From contig CM070580.1 in assembly GCA_036346355.1 (NCBI GenBank), positions 29,307,374 to 29,371,373 on the forward strand: a DNA stretch of 64,000 nt, written 5' to 3'. Under the pieces are notes generated by a model. The model searched no databases. It saw only the letters and a program-made list of their open reading frames with translations, and was not told the origin of the DNA. Source of the DNA: Rhipidocladum racemiflorum (lineage: Eukaryota > Streptophyta > Magnoliopsida > Poales > Poaceae). Made by a program: the position numbers and the translations under genes. Below, piece after piece: positions 1 through 11,739 of this stretch. Positions within the stretch are counted from its first letter, which is position 1; each line of letters begins with the position of its first letter.

Positions 1-757
1 CGTGAAGCATCACAATAGACATCGAAGCTCTTATGGATGTCGGGTAACACCAGCACTGGGGCTGTGGTTAACCGTTTCTTTAATTCCAGAAAACTTGCTT
101 CGCGTGCGGAGTCCATTCATATTTCTTTTCTTTCTTCAAGAGCTGAGTTAAAGGTTTAGCGATTTTGGAGAAGTTTTCGATAAAGCGGCGATAATATCCC
201 GCTAAACCGAGGAAACTTCGGATTTGAGGAACAGATTTTGGTTGCTCCCAGTTTTGAACTGCTTGAACTTTGCTGGGATCAACAGAAACTCCACCTTTGG
301 AAAGGATATGCCCGAGGAATGCAACTTCCTTCAACCAAAATTCACATTTCTCGAACTTGGCATATAATTTATGTTCTCGGAGTTTCTCCAGAACCAAGTG
401 TAGATGTTGGGTATGATCTTCTTCATTTTTGGAATAGATGAGGATATCATCTATGAATACTACTACGAACTTATCGAGATACTCCATAAAGACTTTATTC
501 ATTAAGCTCATAAAGCTAGCTGGAGCATTTGTAAGTCCGAAGGACATTACGACATATTCATATAAGCCGTAACGAGTGGTAAAGGCTGTTTTAGGAATAT
601 CCTCCGGTCGGATTTTTAATTGATAATAGCCATGTCTAAGATCAATTTTGGAGAAGATTTGGGCGCCGGTTAATTGATCGAACAGATCATCGATACGAGG
701 TAAAGGATATTTGTTTTTGATTGTAACATCATTAAGAGCACGATAATCTACACACAT
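1..757 (-). pseudogene. Gypsy reverse transcriptase, with the start of RNase H
   Basis: The reading frame from 757 down to 80 gives 225 residues of Ty3/Gypsy RT. Visible motifs in order are MCVDYRALN near residue 1, the KIDLRHGYYQ block near 40, the SFGLTNAPASF block near 72-82, the catalytic VFIDDILIYS box near 100-109, and the GHILSKGG and FLGLAGYYRRFI thumb and connection blocks near 150 and 183-194. The frame breaks near 100-115. In the next frame positions 79-1 continue with a block reading APVLVLPDI and then CDAS, the usual entry to the RNase H domain. The N-terminal end is also broken: another shift lies between 757 and about 900, separating RT from protease. The enzyme would copy element RNA in the virus-like particle; this copy is dead. 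Confidence 0.88.
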
Positions 758-867
758 CGTAGACTACCATCATTTTAACTAACAAAGAGGACAGGTCTAC
801 CCCATCGAGAAATACTAGGTCGAATGAACTTTTATCTAATTGTTCTTGAATTTGCTTTTGAGTTCTA

Positions 868-1968
868 CTAACTCATTTGGTGGCATACGATAAGGTCTTT
901 TGGAAATTGGAGTACTGCAGGTATAAGATCAATGACGAACTCTAAGTCACGATCTGGTGGCAAACCTGGCAATTCTTCTGGAAATACATCAGGGAAATTG
1001 GAAACTACAGGAACGGATTGAATCTTTTCCATTACTAATGCATTTAAGTATGATCTTGATTCAGAAAGATTCTGGGTGGAACTAAAATTCACTTCAATTC
1101 CATCAAGATTAATAAGAGATATGGATCTATTAGCACCATCTATCTGTCCTTTATTCTTAGCTAACCAATCCATACCAAGAATGATGTCTAATCCTGGGGT
1201 TTCTATAAGAATAAGATCAGCATAAAATAAAACTTCATTTATTTCAATGCTAACCTTAGGACACATTTTAGTAGTCCTCATTTTTGCTCCAGGAGAATAG
1301 ATTATCATGGACATAGGTAAAGATTTAGTTTGGATTTGATGTGATTCTACGAACTTCTTGGATATAAAGGAATGAGATGCACCGGAATCAAATAACACCA
1401 AAGTGGGAAGAGATTGAACGGGGAACATACCCAGAACCACATCTGGTGCTTCCGTTGCTTCTTCAGCCGTCACATGATGCAAACGTCCTTGATTGGCGGC
1501 TTGAGCAGGTGCAGGTCTTTTGGCTTGTTGTCCTCCAGCTCCTTGAGGACGACCAGGGGGTTGCTGAGGAACTCCCTTACTTGGGCAATTATTGGCATAA
1601 TGTCCAAGCTGCTTACACTTGAAGCATATAACATTTGGAGTCTGAGACGATGCTCCGGTAGGACGTGCTCCAGTAGAATTCGCCGGACGTGGCAAAGGCT
1701 GTCGAGGTCGAGGGGCAGGACCTTGACGCCTTTGCTTCTGTGGCGGAGCAGGTGGTCGCGCATTACCCTGAGGTGCAGGGCGAGGCCTGGATGGGCTTGC
1801 ACTGGCAGTCTTCTGTGCCATCCATTTCCTTTTACGCGACTCCATGGCAGCTCGAGTGCTATGCTCCACTCGAATAGACTTGTCCACCAGAGTTTGGAAA
1901 TCATTTATATCAATGGCAGCTAATGCACACTTGATTTCTTCATTCAAGTTATCCCGGAAGCGTTCCAA
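868..1968 (-). pseudogene. Gypsy gag C-terminal half with CCHC knuckle, plus aspartic protease
   Basis: The 366-residue frame starts inside gag (ERFRDNLNEEI). It runs through a basic proline, arginine and glutamine-rich stretch and a CCHC zinc knuckle (ICFKCKQLGHYANNC, about residues 113-127) that binds element RNA. It then enters a retroviral-type aspartic protease with LFDSGASHSFI near residue 190, which holds the DSG catalytic triplet, and IILGMDWL near 260. The end carries the FPEELPGLPPDRDLEF block that normally precedes RT, but a frameshift near 900-920 diverts it to a stop at 868. Upstream it overlaps the first gag frame at 1944-1968, where one base has been lost. Family assignment is secure. 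Confidence 0.88.
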
Positions 1969-2603
1969 CTTGCGCGCAGGGTAACTTCAGATGGTGCATA
2001 AGCGGAAAGGTAATTGAAGCGATTAAGATACTCCATTACTGTCTGATTTCCTTGACGGAGATCAAGAAATTCCCGTCTTTTGATATCCATCAGACTGGAA
2101 GGAATATGGGTTCGGCGAAAAGTATCCTTGAAGGCCTCCCATGAAATCTGATCCACTGGAAGAATAGCTTGGTAGTTCTCCCACCATAAAGCAGCAGCTC
2201 CTCCCAACTGATAAGATGCATAAAGAACTTTCTCTCGATCATTGCACTGTGCAATGTTCAACTTGCTCTCCATTGTTCGCAGCCAGTCATCTGCGTCCAA
2301 TGGGTCAGCAGCAGTAGAGAATGTAGGGGGCCGAGTCTTCAAAAACTCAGACAACCTTGATGGTGGAGCACCACCACCACTTCCTCCAACAGGGACTCCT
2401 TGGGGGGAAGTATTCTGAACTAACTGTTGCAGAAGAAGTGTGTGGGTTTGACGGTTTTGCTCGATCATTGCCAGAACTTGCGCCATTGTGGGCGGACCTG
2501 GCAATTGCTCCTCCGGAATTCCACCTTGCTGATTAGGATTTGAATCTGGATTGGGTGGATCTGGCACTTGATGAGAAGATGAAGCCCTTGCAGAAGGGTG
2601 CAT
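1944..2603 (-). pseudogene. Gypsy gag N-terminal half
   Basis: This 219-residue frame begins at an ATG at 2603 with a serine, proline and glutamine-rich leader. It continues into the retrotransposon gag capsid domain (PF03732-like), seen as LDADDWLRTME near residues 102-112, ALWWENYQ near 136-143, and FRRTHIPSSLMDIKRREFLDL near 162-182. At about 1960 a single-base deletion shifts the frame, so the last dozen residues are out of frame and the true continuation is the overlapping frame that starts at 1968. The two halves together would form the capsid-forming Gag that packages element RNA. Confidence 0.87.
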
Positions 2604-3084
2604 CGGATTAGGTTCTTATTTGGAGTGGGCAATGTGTCGCGAGGAGGAAAGGGTTCTGCGAAGCCTCACTCTCAAGATCCCGAAGAGATCTCGATTCTGA
2701 GCATCCTGAAATTTCAATTCAGATGAGAAAATAATGTATTGTAATTAAATGATTTAAGCTGGTAGACTGAAAATTTAAACTCAAACTCATTGGTTAATAG
2801 GCAACATTTCATTCCCTAAAATTTTATTATTATTAAAGAAATTCATTAACAAGGAAGGTGTGTTATTATGTTATGTTATGTTGTAAAAGATAAACACCAG
2901 GGATCACATCATCGTGAAATTGTAATAAAACATTAGAAAGTCACGAGAAGGAACCAAAACGAGCAGAAATAAACAGTAACAGCACTTTATTCAACTGCAA
3001 ATTAACAACATGTACAACAAAAGTATGACAACCTCACAACTCAACACTACATGACCACATGTGCTGCTACAACTCAAGGTAAAC
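2604..3084. other. Spacer between the extra ORF and gag of the first Gypsy element
   Basis: This is AT-rich sequence between the two element ORFs. It contains short A/T runs and a TTATG repeat near 2860-2880, but no coding potential. It is probably untranslated leader of the element. Confidence 0.4.
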
Positions 3085-3902
3085 CTACTCCAAACCTGGC
3101 GCCACGACGTCCTCGCCAGTAGACTCAACAGGATCCGCAGGGGTAGAGTCAGTCACCGTGGCGGGAAAGGTACCACGACGCCTGTAAACCTGCGTCACAC
3201 GGGGACGCAGTACACCTGCAGCGACCTGTCCAAGTCTAACTCGCGACAGACGTGGACGACTAACTCCTGTGGACATCCTAGCCCGTCGAGAACGTCTAGT
3301 GGCCCTAGCAGACCTAGGTGTAGGAGTACCAGGCACCTCCTGGACTGGCAACAAAGTAGCATCGTCGCCAAGTGCTGACCTAGAGAACAAACCCATAGCC
3401 ACGAAAGGAGCTATGGCGTTCTCTAAAAAGGCTACTCTCCCACGTGCTACGTAGTACTCTATCTTGCCTGGCGGTGGTAACGGCTCAAAGCATGAAGGAA
3501 CTCAACTATGATCCTATAGTGCTCATTAGGCACGGTACTAGGATCTATGTAACTAGTGTCTCCCCTCGGCAACAAAGCAGGTATCTCCCGGTAAACAGTC
3601 GCCATCTCTGGAAGAGCGTGGCGCAGTCGAACGATGGCCATATAAGCAACATCGCTCAACGCAGAAGACACCGAAGCTCCACGACCATCAAAAGTACGAT
3701 CTGCCTCTCCGAACTGTGTCCTAGCTGGGATCTCAATCCTAGCTATGTACTCTATCGAAACTGGACTCACCATCCTCTGGTAAACGGTGTATCGAGGTGT
3801 CTCAAACTGTGCAAAATCTAACATCTGTGCTAAGACTCCCATCAATCCCGCTCGATCGCTCGTAAGTGTGAAAGCACGGCGAATACCCTTCCATCTGCAC
3901 AT
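3085..3902 (-). pseudogene. Extra ORF upstream of gag (ORF0-like), split by a frameshift
   Basis: Two minus-strand frames, 3902-3459 (147 residues) and 3402-3085 (105 residues), are one reading frame broken by a single-base shift near 3460-3490. Without the shift the frame runs PPPGKIEYYVARGRVAF and on into MAMGLFSRSALG. The first half is a mixed alpha-type sequence with no motif that I recognise; the second half is arginine, serine and threonine-rich. It lies in the same orientation as gag, about 480 bases upstream of it, where some grass Gypsy families carry an additional ORF. The function is unknown. It could instead be a captured host fragment. No signal peptide or membrane segment is visible. 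Confidence 0.55.
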
Positions 3903-4489
3903 TTAATAAGGAATTAGTATTCCAGATTAAATGCAAGATGCAACGATAACGCACAAAAGTAAAGAGTAGAAGACAAAACAGTAAAGAATTAATAACAGAT
4001 ATAACAAATTTTATTTTCCTAAGTGTAATGTGTCTATTCAAAATTTTAATTTCCCTCTTAACGACCATTCTAACTAAGTGCGCGGTTTGATTTGGCACAT
4101 CCTCTAAAATTGAACTTTGATCGTTGATATCTTTTACAGTATATTATTAATAAGTAAAAAATTATAACTATATGAAAGCACGTTGATGTACAAATCTAAC
4201 GTACCACTTTTATGTTACTAAACCGATATATTGTTGATTTAATTGTTAGTCAAACATTAAAAAGTTTGAATCTCGATTTGTGGGCACCTTATAAAACTCA
4301 AGAGGGAGCATTCTAGATTAGACAACTGAAGGAAATAATTCCTTAATTTTCGATGACTTATTTTCTCGAGATTAGCACATTTTTCATTATTTAGTCTTGG
4401 TTTGTGAACTACACAACCATCAAACCAGAGACCAAAGCAGGCGCTAGTCAGAAAAGCTATAACTATCAATTCGAATTCTTTAATGTAAG
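3903..4489. other. AT-rich sequence with no recognised feature
   Basis: I see no coding frame, LTR terminus or PBS here. It may be leader or LTR sequence of the first Gypsy element, or old intergenic DNA. Confidence 0.4.
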
Positions 4490-5210
4490 AATAAAGAATT
4501 GAATTAAAAGGCTTGCTTTGACCCTTAGGAGTAGGTAACCCGTTCGCTATCTTTGCTTGTTTCTATAAACTGAACTTAAAACACATGCATGTCGAACGGG
4601 AAGTGGCGAAGCATTTCAGAGAATATGTATCGGATACCCATTCCATATTGGCTAGCTCAGATAACCAAACTTACGACTTTATCAAACTCCGTAGGTAGGG
4701 AGGAGTGGTCTTTCAGGATTGGTCCTTGTGTTTCACTACTGTACACGCGCCCTCGATCGAGGGAAGTTAATGCCTTTATCCCCGGGTGGCAGCCTACCTA
4801 CGTTTTGTCTTTTTCCCCACTTTAGCGTATAGATCTTAATACAATATTCCCTCTTCTACCCCTAGGGTTTAGAGAGAGGCGATTCTCGTGCTCCTCGTTG
4901 GCGGCTAGTCTCAGATCGCATCTGAAGGATTTCACAACGTGTGGAGGGTGCTGATATTGGTTCTTGTATGTCGATTTAGCAAACCAATGCCTTAAGCCAC
5001 TCAGCCATACCTCCAAGTTGTTGATCGGAATTGGATGTGCTGGGTTGGTTGCCCGAAGATCCACTACGTAAGCTGTAGCGCGCGGCAGCTGGAATCGTAG
5101 CCAATTCCTAGGGCGAGTATTAAACTTCGTTCCATCAGCCGGCCGGTGGGAGCGAGAAGTATGGGATATGTCTGGTGTTTCTTCAAATGCTCTTATCATA
5201 TATTTGAAAA
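4490..5210. other. Candidate nuclear insertion of mitochondrial DNA (NUMT)
   Basis: This block has more balanced base composition than its AT-rich flanks and carries a minus-strand fragment that reads as plant mitochondrial trnS(GCU) at 4961-5014. It contains no retroelement motif. The limits are set by the composition change and are approximate. The right edge lies just before the Copia LTR at 5251. Confidence 0.6.
4961..5014 (-). pseudogene. trnS-GCU: Truncated mitochondrial-type tRNA-Ser (GCU)
   Basis: Reading the minus strand from 5014, the sequence opens GGAGGTATGGCTGAGTGG, which is the acceptor arm and D arm of a class II serine tRNA. A loop with the GCU anticodon follows (TTTGCTAAA), and then the beginning of the variable arm. 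The match to the remembered grass mitochondrial trnS(GCU) stops at about 4961, so the T arm and the 3' acceptor strand are missing. It cannot form a functional tRNA. The break may date from mitochondrial recombination or from integration into the nucleus. Confidence 0.65.
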
Positions 5211-5250
5211 AAGTAAAAATATAATATTCTAAAAGTATTAACCGTTAAAT

Positions 5251-5635
5251 TGTTAAACATGGTGACTCATATATAGCATTTTATGATTTGAAAATGTATG
5301 CTAGATGAACCCTAATAGAAGTAGGATTCTTAATCGTAATAGGAGTATAATTCCTAGTTTCTTTGGGAGGGGAACTGGAGAGGCTATATAAACCTAGAAG
5401 GGGGTCATGGAGAACCCAAGCAACCGAAAAGCCACAAAACAACCCATCCAAAGCAACATGTGCACAAGAGGATTAGAGGCTAGTTATTATTTAGCACTAG
5501 ATTCTTTGTATATGGCAAGAATCAAAGGGTCCTAAACGATTTAAGAGTGTTGTGAGAGAGTAATAATCCCTTGTACTCTTTTGAGATTATGCTTAAAAAA
5601 TTTACAGTCAGCTTGGCCAAATCTTTATATCTCAT
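5251..5635 (+). repeat. Copia left LTR, first part
   Basis: It starts TGTTAAACATGG and contains a likely TATA box (GGCTATATAAACC, near 5384-5396). It is interrupted at 5636 by the 4.58-kb solo LTR; the host TSD CTCAT lies at 5631-5635 and 10220-10224. The matching right LTR has GGCTGTATAAGCC at the TATA position. Confidence 0.8.
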
Positions 5636-8600
5636 TGTGAGACCCTCATTTTTATGTCAGTAAATAACATAAATATGAGGCTCTTTAGGTGCATCCTGTG
5701 CCATTCCCATGATCGATATGGTCGCACGCACAAACACAATTTGGATATTACACCACGTATACACATTTTTATTACATCACAAGTTTTATAGTGATATTAC
5801 AATACCAAAAGTAGCAGGAAATTAAAACCATGTCTCATAGTATGCCAACTATTCCATAACTCCACAGGCAAGCTTTGAGATGAACTTAGAAAGATCGATC
5901 GTTGCTAAAATTCGCAGTTCCTCATATTCATTCCCATCATTATCGTAATCTTGCTCTTCACCTAAAAACATTGTTGAAGCAAGTTGAGTACATTGGTACT
6001 GCAAGACTTTGTAGTGTATGCAATTCTGGAATATATGCAAAGCTAAAATAGAAAGTGGGTTTCTACGGTTGTTTTGCATAAAGCGAAAGTTTTGAATGAA
6101 GTAATACCGGATAGTAATGGAAAGCGTAAATAAAACATTAAAACATTTTTATAAGCAATTGAGATAACAAATAATAAAAAGATAATAACATTTTACTCAC
6201 GGCCCTTTGTGAGTAAATTAACGAAAGAAAGACCCTCCATGGTCTTATAAGAACAAATGTAACAATAAGTGACATTTATACAGATTTGAATTATTTCCAA
6301 AACATTTAAACAAGTTTTTGAAATTAGAAAACAATTAACTAGTGTCAGTTCGCCAAGTCGTCCATGACCGTGGACACGGCTATTCGAATAGTTTTAGACT
6401 CTGCAGAGTTTGTACTGCTTTACCCACAAGATATGTTCTCCCTTTTTGCAAGCTATAAGACACACTTCCTTTGGTATGCCCGCGAGGAGTTCATAACGAA
6501 ACTGTTCGATTATTTGAACCTTAACTTTGCACTAGCCCAGTGACGTTACCCCTGACTATGATGGAAGCTAAAAAAAAATGTAAGAGGGATTCCGGAGCCA
6601 GTAACCCACCAGGAATGGAAATTCCGGAGTTAGCGACCCACCAGGAATAATAAACAGCCCCAAATTCATAGCCAGGCGTACACCGTTACAACGGCAGATG
6701 CCAACACCTCGGTGATGACACCTCCCTCGAGCAAACCAATACCCGGAATGCTCGTGCTACAACTGCCTACCAATGTGCAAAGCTAATTCCCAAATAATTT
6801 AATAAGTTAAGACTGTCCCAGTCCAGTACTTGTGGATGTACGGTTTACTTGGATCATGCAACACTACGTTCGGTCCTTAGAGTGACATGGGCGATAACTC
6901 CACCCTAGCTACGTACACGTTAAAACATGTACAACCGGCTATTGCCAATAATCACCCACATCAAAACAGTAGTTTTATTTTCATTTTTATCAAACTACCA
7001 GTATCCTTTACTGCTTAAATAAACCAGAAAAAGATTTCATAAAGAATGATGTGTGGGTGTAAACATTTCCAACTTTGACCTGACGCAGTGCTAAGCATTT
7101 ACAGGTTAATAAGCGATTATACCCAGTTCAATGAACTTAACCATTCCTATGGTTTTTCATTGATCGTATGTCAACATGATTAAGGGAATCCATCAATTTG
7201 GGTTATAACTACCAATTAACGCAAAATAAGGATTTATCAAAATATAAGCATGCAGGAAGATTCTTAATCACATTTTAGTTGATTATGAAATCTGGGTTCA
7301 AAATGCTCAAAGGGGTGCTTGCCTTGCTCCTCGACGGTGTAAGCTGGATCTGTGTCGTCGATAGCGTAGTCGGTAGCCTCAGCGTCTATACGTCGATTAA
7401 GAATATGGCAAATAGAATACTTCAATATCGATAAAAGAAGCAAATACATAAACAACAAGGATAGCATTTGAAAGATTCAAATGAAATCAATTCAAATCAA
7501 TCAATGATGGCAATCACTTAATCAATTCATGCATTAAGCAAGTTATAAGATTTTGGGTCTAAGGCAAAGCTTAATGACATACAACATGATTACCTTTCTT
7601 TATGTAATATTTCATTTTAATTTACGAATTCAGGAAGCTAAGATTGTAGAATTATTTTTAACAAAGTTCATTTGTAGGGTGTAAGACTAATTATACTAAT
7701 ACAAATTAGCATATAAAGCAACCCTAATCACATTTAATGAAAGAACATGGTAAATTCTAACTTTTATCTTACTAACTGGTCCTAATCGATTGTAATGAGC
7801 TCAAAGAAACAAATTTTATTCATTTTGGATCATTTTTGAGTAAGTTATTGTAATTATATCAAACATATGCATTAAACAAAGTCCTAATATGGAATTTTCA
7901 CAAACTAGCTCCAAATCCAAATCTAATTACATATTTGGACAGTAATTGACTTAAGGATTCTAACAAAATTTGTTTCACTCAATTTGGACCCATTTTGCAA
8001 AATTTCTATATGCCACATATTCAAACTTCAAGGCTTTAAATTCAGATTCAGATTTAATTTGCTAAACAAGTTTCAAATGTTTTTACATATTATGAAACTA
8101 CATGATTTATGATGAATTTACAAACAAGTTTCACTTGGTTTGGATTTATAAATAAAAAGTTATATGCATTTGAATGTATTCGGTTTTAGAAAACCAGGAA
8201 ATAAAGGAAAATGCGTTTTCCTTAAGGGAAGACGTATTCTCGGCATTGGCGCGGGGTGGCTTTTGAATTGAGCCGCTGAAACTGACAACTGGGCCCGGCT
8301 GGCAGTGACTCGCGTGCGAGCACACGCCGGTGCTGGCTGGGACCACATGGCAGCAAGGCGCGGTGCGCTGGCAATGATGAGATGGCTCACAAAGCAGCGA
8401 CACGGCGCAGGGGAGATGGCCGTCGGCTTCGCCGGCGGCTCTCCGGCGGCGTCGATCGACTTTGGATAGCTGCCATAGCTTCAGTGGACGACGACGATCC
8501 TAGGGGTGTGCTCAGTTATGGGTGGTGTTCGGAAGAAATGAGCGCACGGCGGTGACCGGCGGCGCTTCACGGTGGCGCAAGGCGCAACGGCGCAACGGGG

Positions 8601-10219
8601 TTTTTCAATCTTGAAGGTCATGCGCAAAAGCATCTAGAGACCCTTAAGACTCTATCTGTGCATTCAAACCCGGAAGAAAACAGCCGGGTGAAGTTCTCAC
8701 CGTGCGGGGGCGGAAGCGGAGGAGGTTGCACGGCGCGGGGGTTCTCCGGCGTGATTCGGGCTGAAACAAGGTGCGCAAAAGGTTCGTGAGTATCCAAGGA
8801 TGCTCTGGGATCAAACGATTTGGATGCGCCCTTACCGAGTCAAGCGAATTTGGAATTTCCCCCAAATCGGGCTTCACCGGAGGCGAGGAAGAAGGTCGAT
8901 GCAGGCGGTATAGGGCACGGGAGGATGAGTGGGTGCGCGCTCCAGGTTTAGTGGTATTCAGAGGTGCTATTCCTCCCCTTAAATAGGCTAGGGAGGCCGT
9001 GGGAGTGAAGCTGCTCTAGGAGATGAGGTTGGCGGCCGACTCAGGCATTCTCCGGAAGTCTCCTCCCAGCTCGGTCCAAGGTATGATGGAACATGGTATG
9101 GGGTTGCAGTGGCGTGGCAGCCTCGGGGCATGGAATGCGGCGAGGTCACGACAAGGAACCGAGGCGGTGCGTGAGCATGGCTGGCTCCGCCAGAGAGGGA
9201 GAGAGAACGAGAGACGAGAGGAGAAGAAGGCCCTGACATGTGGGGTCGGGTCCCACATGTCAGTGGTTCATTAGGTATGGAGAATGGAGGCTGAGGATGA
9301 CACGTGGGCCAGGATATTTCTGGGTCCCTGTCGGCAGCGGTGCCGGCATGCACGTCACTGGACGCGTGGACCCCGCGTGGAAGAGAATGAGAGAGAGAGA
9401 AGACATTTCTAGGATTCTCCTCTGGACAGCACACTAACCCATTTAATTCCCGGGTCATTTCAAGTCCAGATTTTTGGAAACTTTTTGTCCAAGTTTATGG
9501 GTAAGTTATATACGTCCAGTAAAATTTTGAGGTTAAAATGTGCTATAGTTATTTAATTAAAAATCTGACAATGAATGCTGCACAGAAAATCCAATTTAGT
9601 TTTTGAATTGATTGAGGGACTAAATCAACGTATTAAATTTTGAAATTTTTACTGAAGGTTTGGTTCTAATCAATGGACCTATCATAAAAATTTCAATATT
9701 AAATTCTCATTATTTGATTCTCCATAAATCTTTTATTGATTTCTGCAGAATTCCAATTCTGCCTAAATTAAATGCTAAAACATAGCAAAAATGCTTATTA
9801 ATTTTTGAAACTTTTTGTGGGTGAAGATGATATGTCTGAGGTATTATGGTAAAAATCCCAAGGTCTAGATTGCTCTACATTGTTCTCTAAAAATCTGACA
9901 TAGGTCTGGACAGCAATAGAATTTGCTAATTAAATTATTTTCTTTACTTCTAAATGCATTCACATGGTCTTTTGACCATCTAGGGATATCTTCTAGGGTT
10001 TGGCCAGGTTATACAAGATTTTTACCATGGTAATTCTTCACTTCTACCATTTTACCATTTTATCCTTTTCTTTCTTTTACTCTATTTTCCAAATTTCCAA
10101 TAACCCTTCAATGACAACCAACCAAACATTTGCACCAGAAATCATGAAATGCATCAAGAAAATGATTTCACATTTTTAATATTTGATTTTTATTACTTTA
10201 TAAATTTGAGGATGTTACA
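5636..10219. mobile_element. Gypsy-type solo LTR, 4.58 kb, first copy
   Basis: The element starts TGTGAGACCCTC and ends GAGGATGTTACA, so it has TG...CA termini. It is flanked by a perfect 5-bp target duplication, CTCAT, at 5631-5635 and 10220-10224. No internal domain, PBS or PPT lies inside, which marks it as a solo LTR. A second copy of the same length class lies at 21761-26278. Inside are two conserved inverted repeats (5698-5727 and 6380-6408) and a GC-rich stretch around 8250-9420 with many chance ORFs and no protein that I recognise. Its orientation relative to transcription cannot be fixed without PBS or PPT. Confidence 0.88.
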
Positions 10220-10224
10220 CTCAT

Positions 10225-10369
10225 CGTGGTTGTTTTACGTCGTTATTTTTTGTTCTCTACGAGATTCATCCTCCTCCTTCTTGAGACCGTGCACACTAGT
10301 GCCATATCTCACAAAATTCTGATCTGATCCAGGGCTGTAGTGCATAAGAATGGGTATCGAAGTGTAACA
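10225..10369 (+). repeat. Copia left LTR, second part
   Basis: This continues the LTR after the solo LTR insertion. It matches the right LTR at about 31722-31866, with shared blocks such as CTACRAGATTCATC and TTGAGA. The exact 3' end is uncertain because the last bases differ from the right LTR. Confidence 0.7.
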
Positions 10370-10371
10370 AG

Positions 10372-10382
10372 TGGTATCAGAG
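10372..10382 (+). other. Copia primer-binding site (initiator tRNA-Met)
   Basis: TGGTATCAGAG lies two bases after the left LTR end. It is complementary to the 3' end of plant initiator tRNA-Met, the usual primer for Ty1/Copia minus-strand synthesis. This fixes the element as plus-stranded. Confidence 0.8.
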
Positions 10383-10451
10383 ATAAAGCCAGATTAATCA
10401 AATTTGTGAGAAGGTCATTAAAACTTCAGTTGACACAAAATCAATATCGAT

Positions 10452-11095
10452 GTCGACGATGTGGAATCAGGTAGAGAAATTTAACGTCAGGGCAAATTTC
10501 ATTGTGTGATAATGTGTGATGAAGGATGTTCTTGTCAAGCAAGAGTTAATCTGTGTTTTTGAAGGGATAAATTGAAAAATGCGTCTACTGAAGACTAGAG
10601 GGTGATAGAGCGGAAGGCTGTCAGTACAATCCATTTATGTCTCTCTGATGAGGTAAAGTACTCGGTGATCAAGGAGAATTCACCGAAGAAATTATGGAAG
10701 GACCTAGAAGAATTGTATATGGCAAAATCACTGACAAAACGGTGGGTGCTGAAGCGATAATTATACAAATTGCGCATCGAGGAAGGTACACGATTTGCTG
10801 ACCATCTCAATGTCTTCAACAAACTTATCACACAACTGACTAATGTGGATGAGAAAATTAAGAAGAACAATAAAGTTATCATACTGGCATTATCTCTACC
10901 ACCAATATGAGAGCAATTGGTGATGAATATTCTTATCGTGAAAAGCACTCTCAACTTCAGCGAGGCAATTGCATATCTATTGGAGGAAGAGACCATGAAA
11001 AATTCATCAGAATCTTCATTCTCGGGTGATCAAGTTTTGGCTACAGTAGGTGTTGTAGGCAAAAGCAAGAGTTATAGGAAGAAGAATGGCAAAAG
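10452..11095 (+). pseudogene. Copia gag remnant (UBN2-type)
   Basis: The plus strand shows a Tnt1-like gag: STIHLCLSDEVKYSVI, then LWKDLEELYMAKSLT, KLRIEEGTRFADHLNVFNKL, and a final LSLPP and ATLNF-like region. This is the standard UBN2/gag-polypeptide fold order. Stops interrupt the start (two at about 10508-10520), the middle (before LYKLRIEEG, near 10758) and the PPI junction near 10907. The frame is cut at 11095 by insertion of the 19.3-kb element; the lost zinc-knuckle continuation resumes in degenerate form after 30426. Confidence 0.75.
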
Positions 11096-11100
11096 CAAGG

Positions 11101-11701
11101 TGTAACACCCCGGCATCTAGTATGCCCGAATGCTACCAAACATATACTATACAACATCTAAATACCACAAATAAAGATAAATTACAGCAAAAGTATAAAT
11201 GCTAAAACCGAAAATTTCAGCAGCATCTCCTTTATTTTATCATGAATTGAAGCAATAGCAATAACAAGGCAATTCATATCATAACATAAAGCATCTAAAG
11301 CAGCAATGTAAAAGAATATAGCACCAACAAAAAAAAATCAATATTATCAAGTCCAACCGCTCCATAATCTATAACGAGACAAATAAGGAACACAAGCACA
11401 AAATTTAATCCATACACCAAGTTTCATGGCGCTATTATTATGATCATGACTCAAGTAGATAATTCTGTCTATAAATGTGTAGTTACGTGAAGATGTGTAG
11501 CTAAAGCCCCTTCCCACATGTCGGTTTCACGGTACCTAAGAAAAACATAAAACACAAGCGTGACTTCATCACTCAGCAAATATATTGCAATGGACCATAA
11601 AGAACAATTCAACGTAAACATCACTACCATGCTCAACATCACGTACAAGCCATGATTTCATATACCACATCATTCTCATGTCTCAATATCATTGTACTCA
11701 T

Positions 11702-11739
<38 letters not shown>

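Larger units (their letters stand above)
1..3902 (-). mobile_element. Ty3/Gypsy LTR retrotransposon, degenerate, truncated by left window edge
   Basis: Read on the minus strand the order is extra ORF (3902-3085), gag (2603-1944), CCHC knuckle and aspartic protease (1968-868), then reverse transcriptase (757-80) and the beginning of RNase H (79-1), so integrase and the 3' LTR lie beyond position 1. The protease before RT order and the RT motifs are typical of chromovirus-type Ty3/Gypsy elements. At least four single-base frameshifts separate the coding blocks, so the copy cannot make a polyprotein. No PBS or 5' LTR could be recognised to the right of 3902. The long-LTR rice families RIRE3 and RIRE8 are remembered as carrying an ORF upstream of gag, so this may be a relative; that assignment is inference. 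Confidence 0.85.

Noticed and set aside
4580..4620. Resemblance of ACACATGCATGTCGAACGGGAAG to the 5' region of bacterial/plastid 16S rRNA
   Set aside because: Only a short stretch matches and the following sequence does not follow any rRNA. It was not used as rRNA evidence.
8146..9458. Several overlapping frames in the GC-rich middle of the 4.58-kb solo LTR
   Set aside because: Frames are not conserved in the second copy (24248-25470) and contain no known domain. Likely chance frames in GC-rich DNA.
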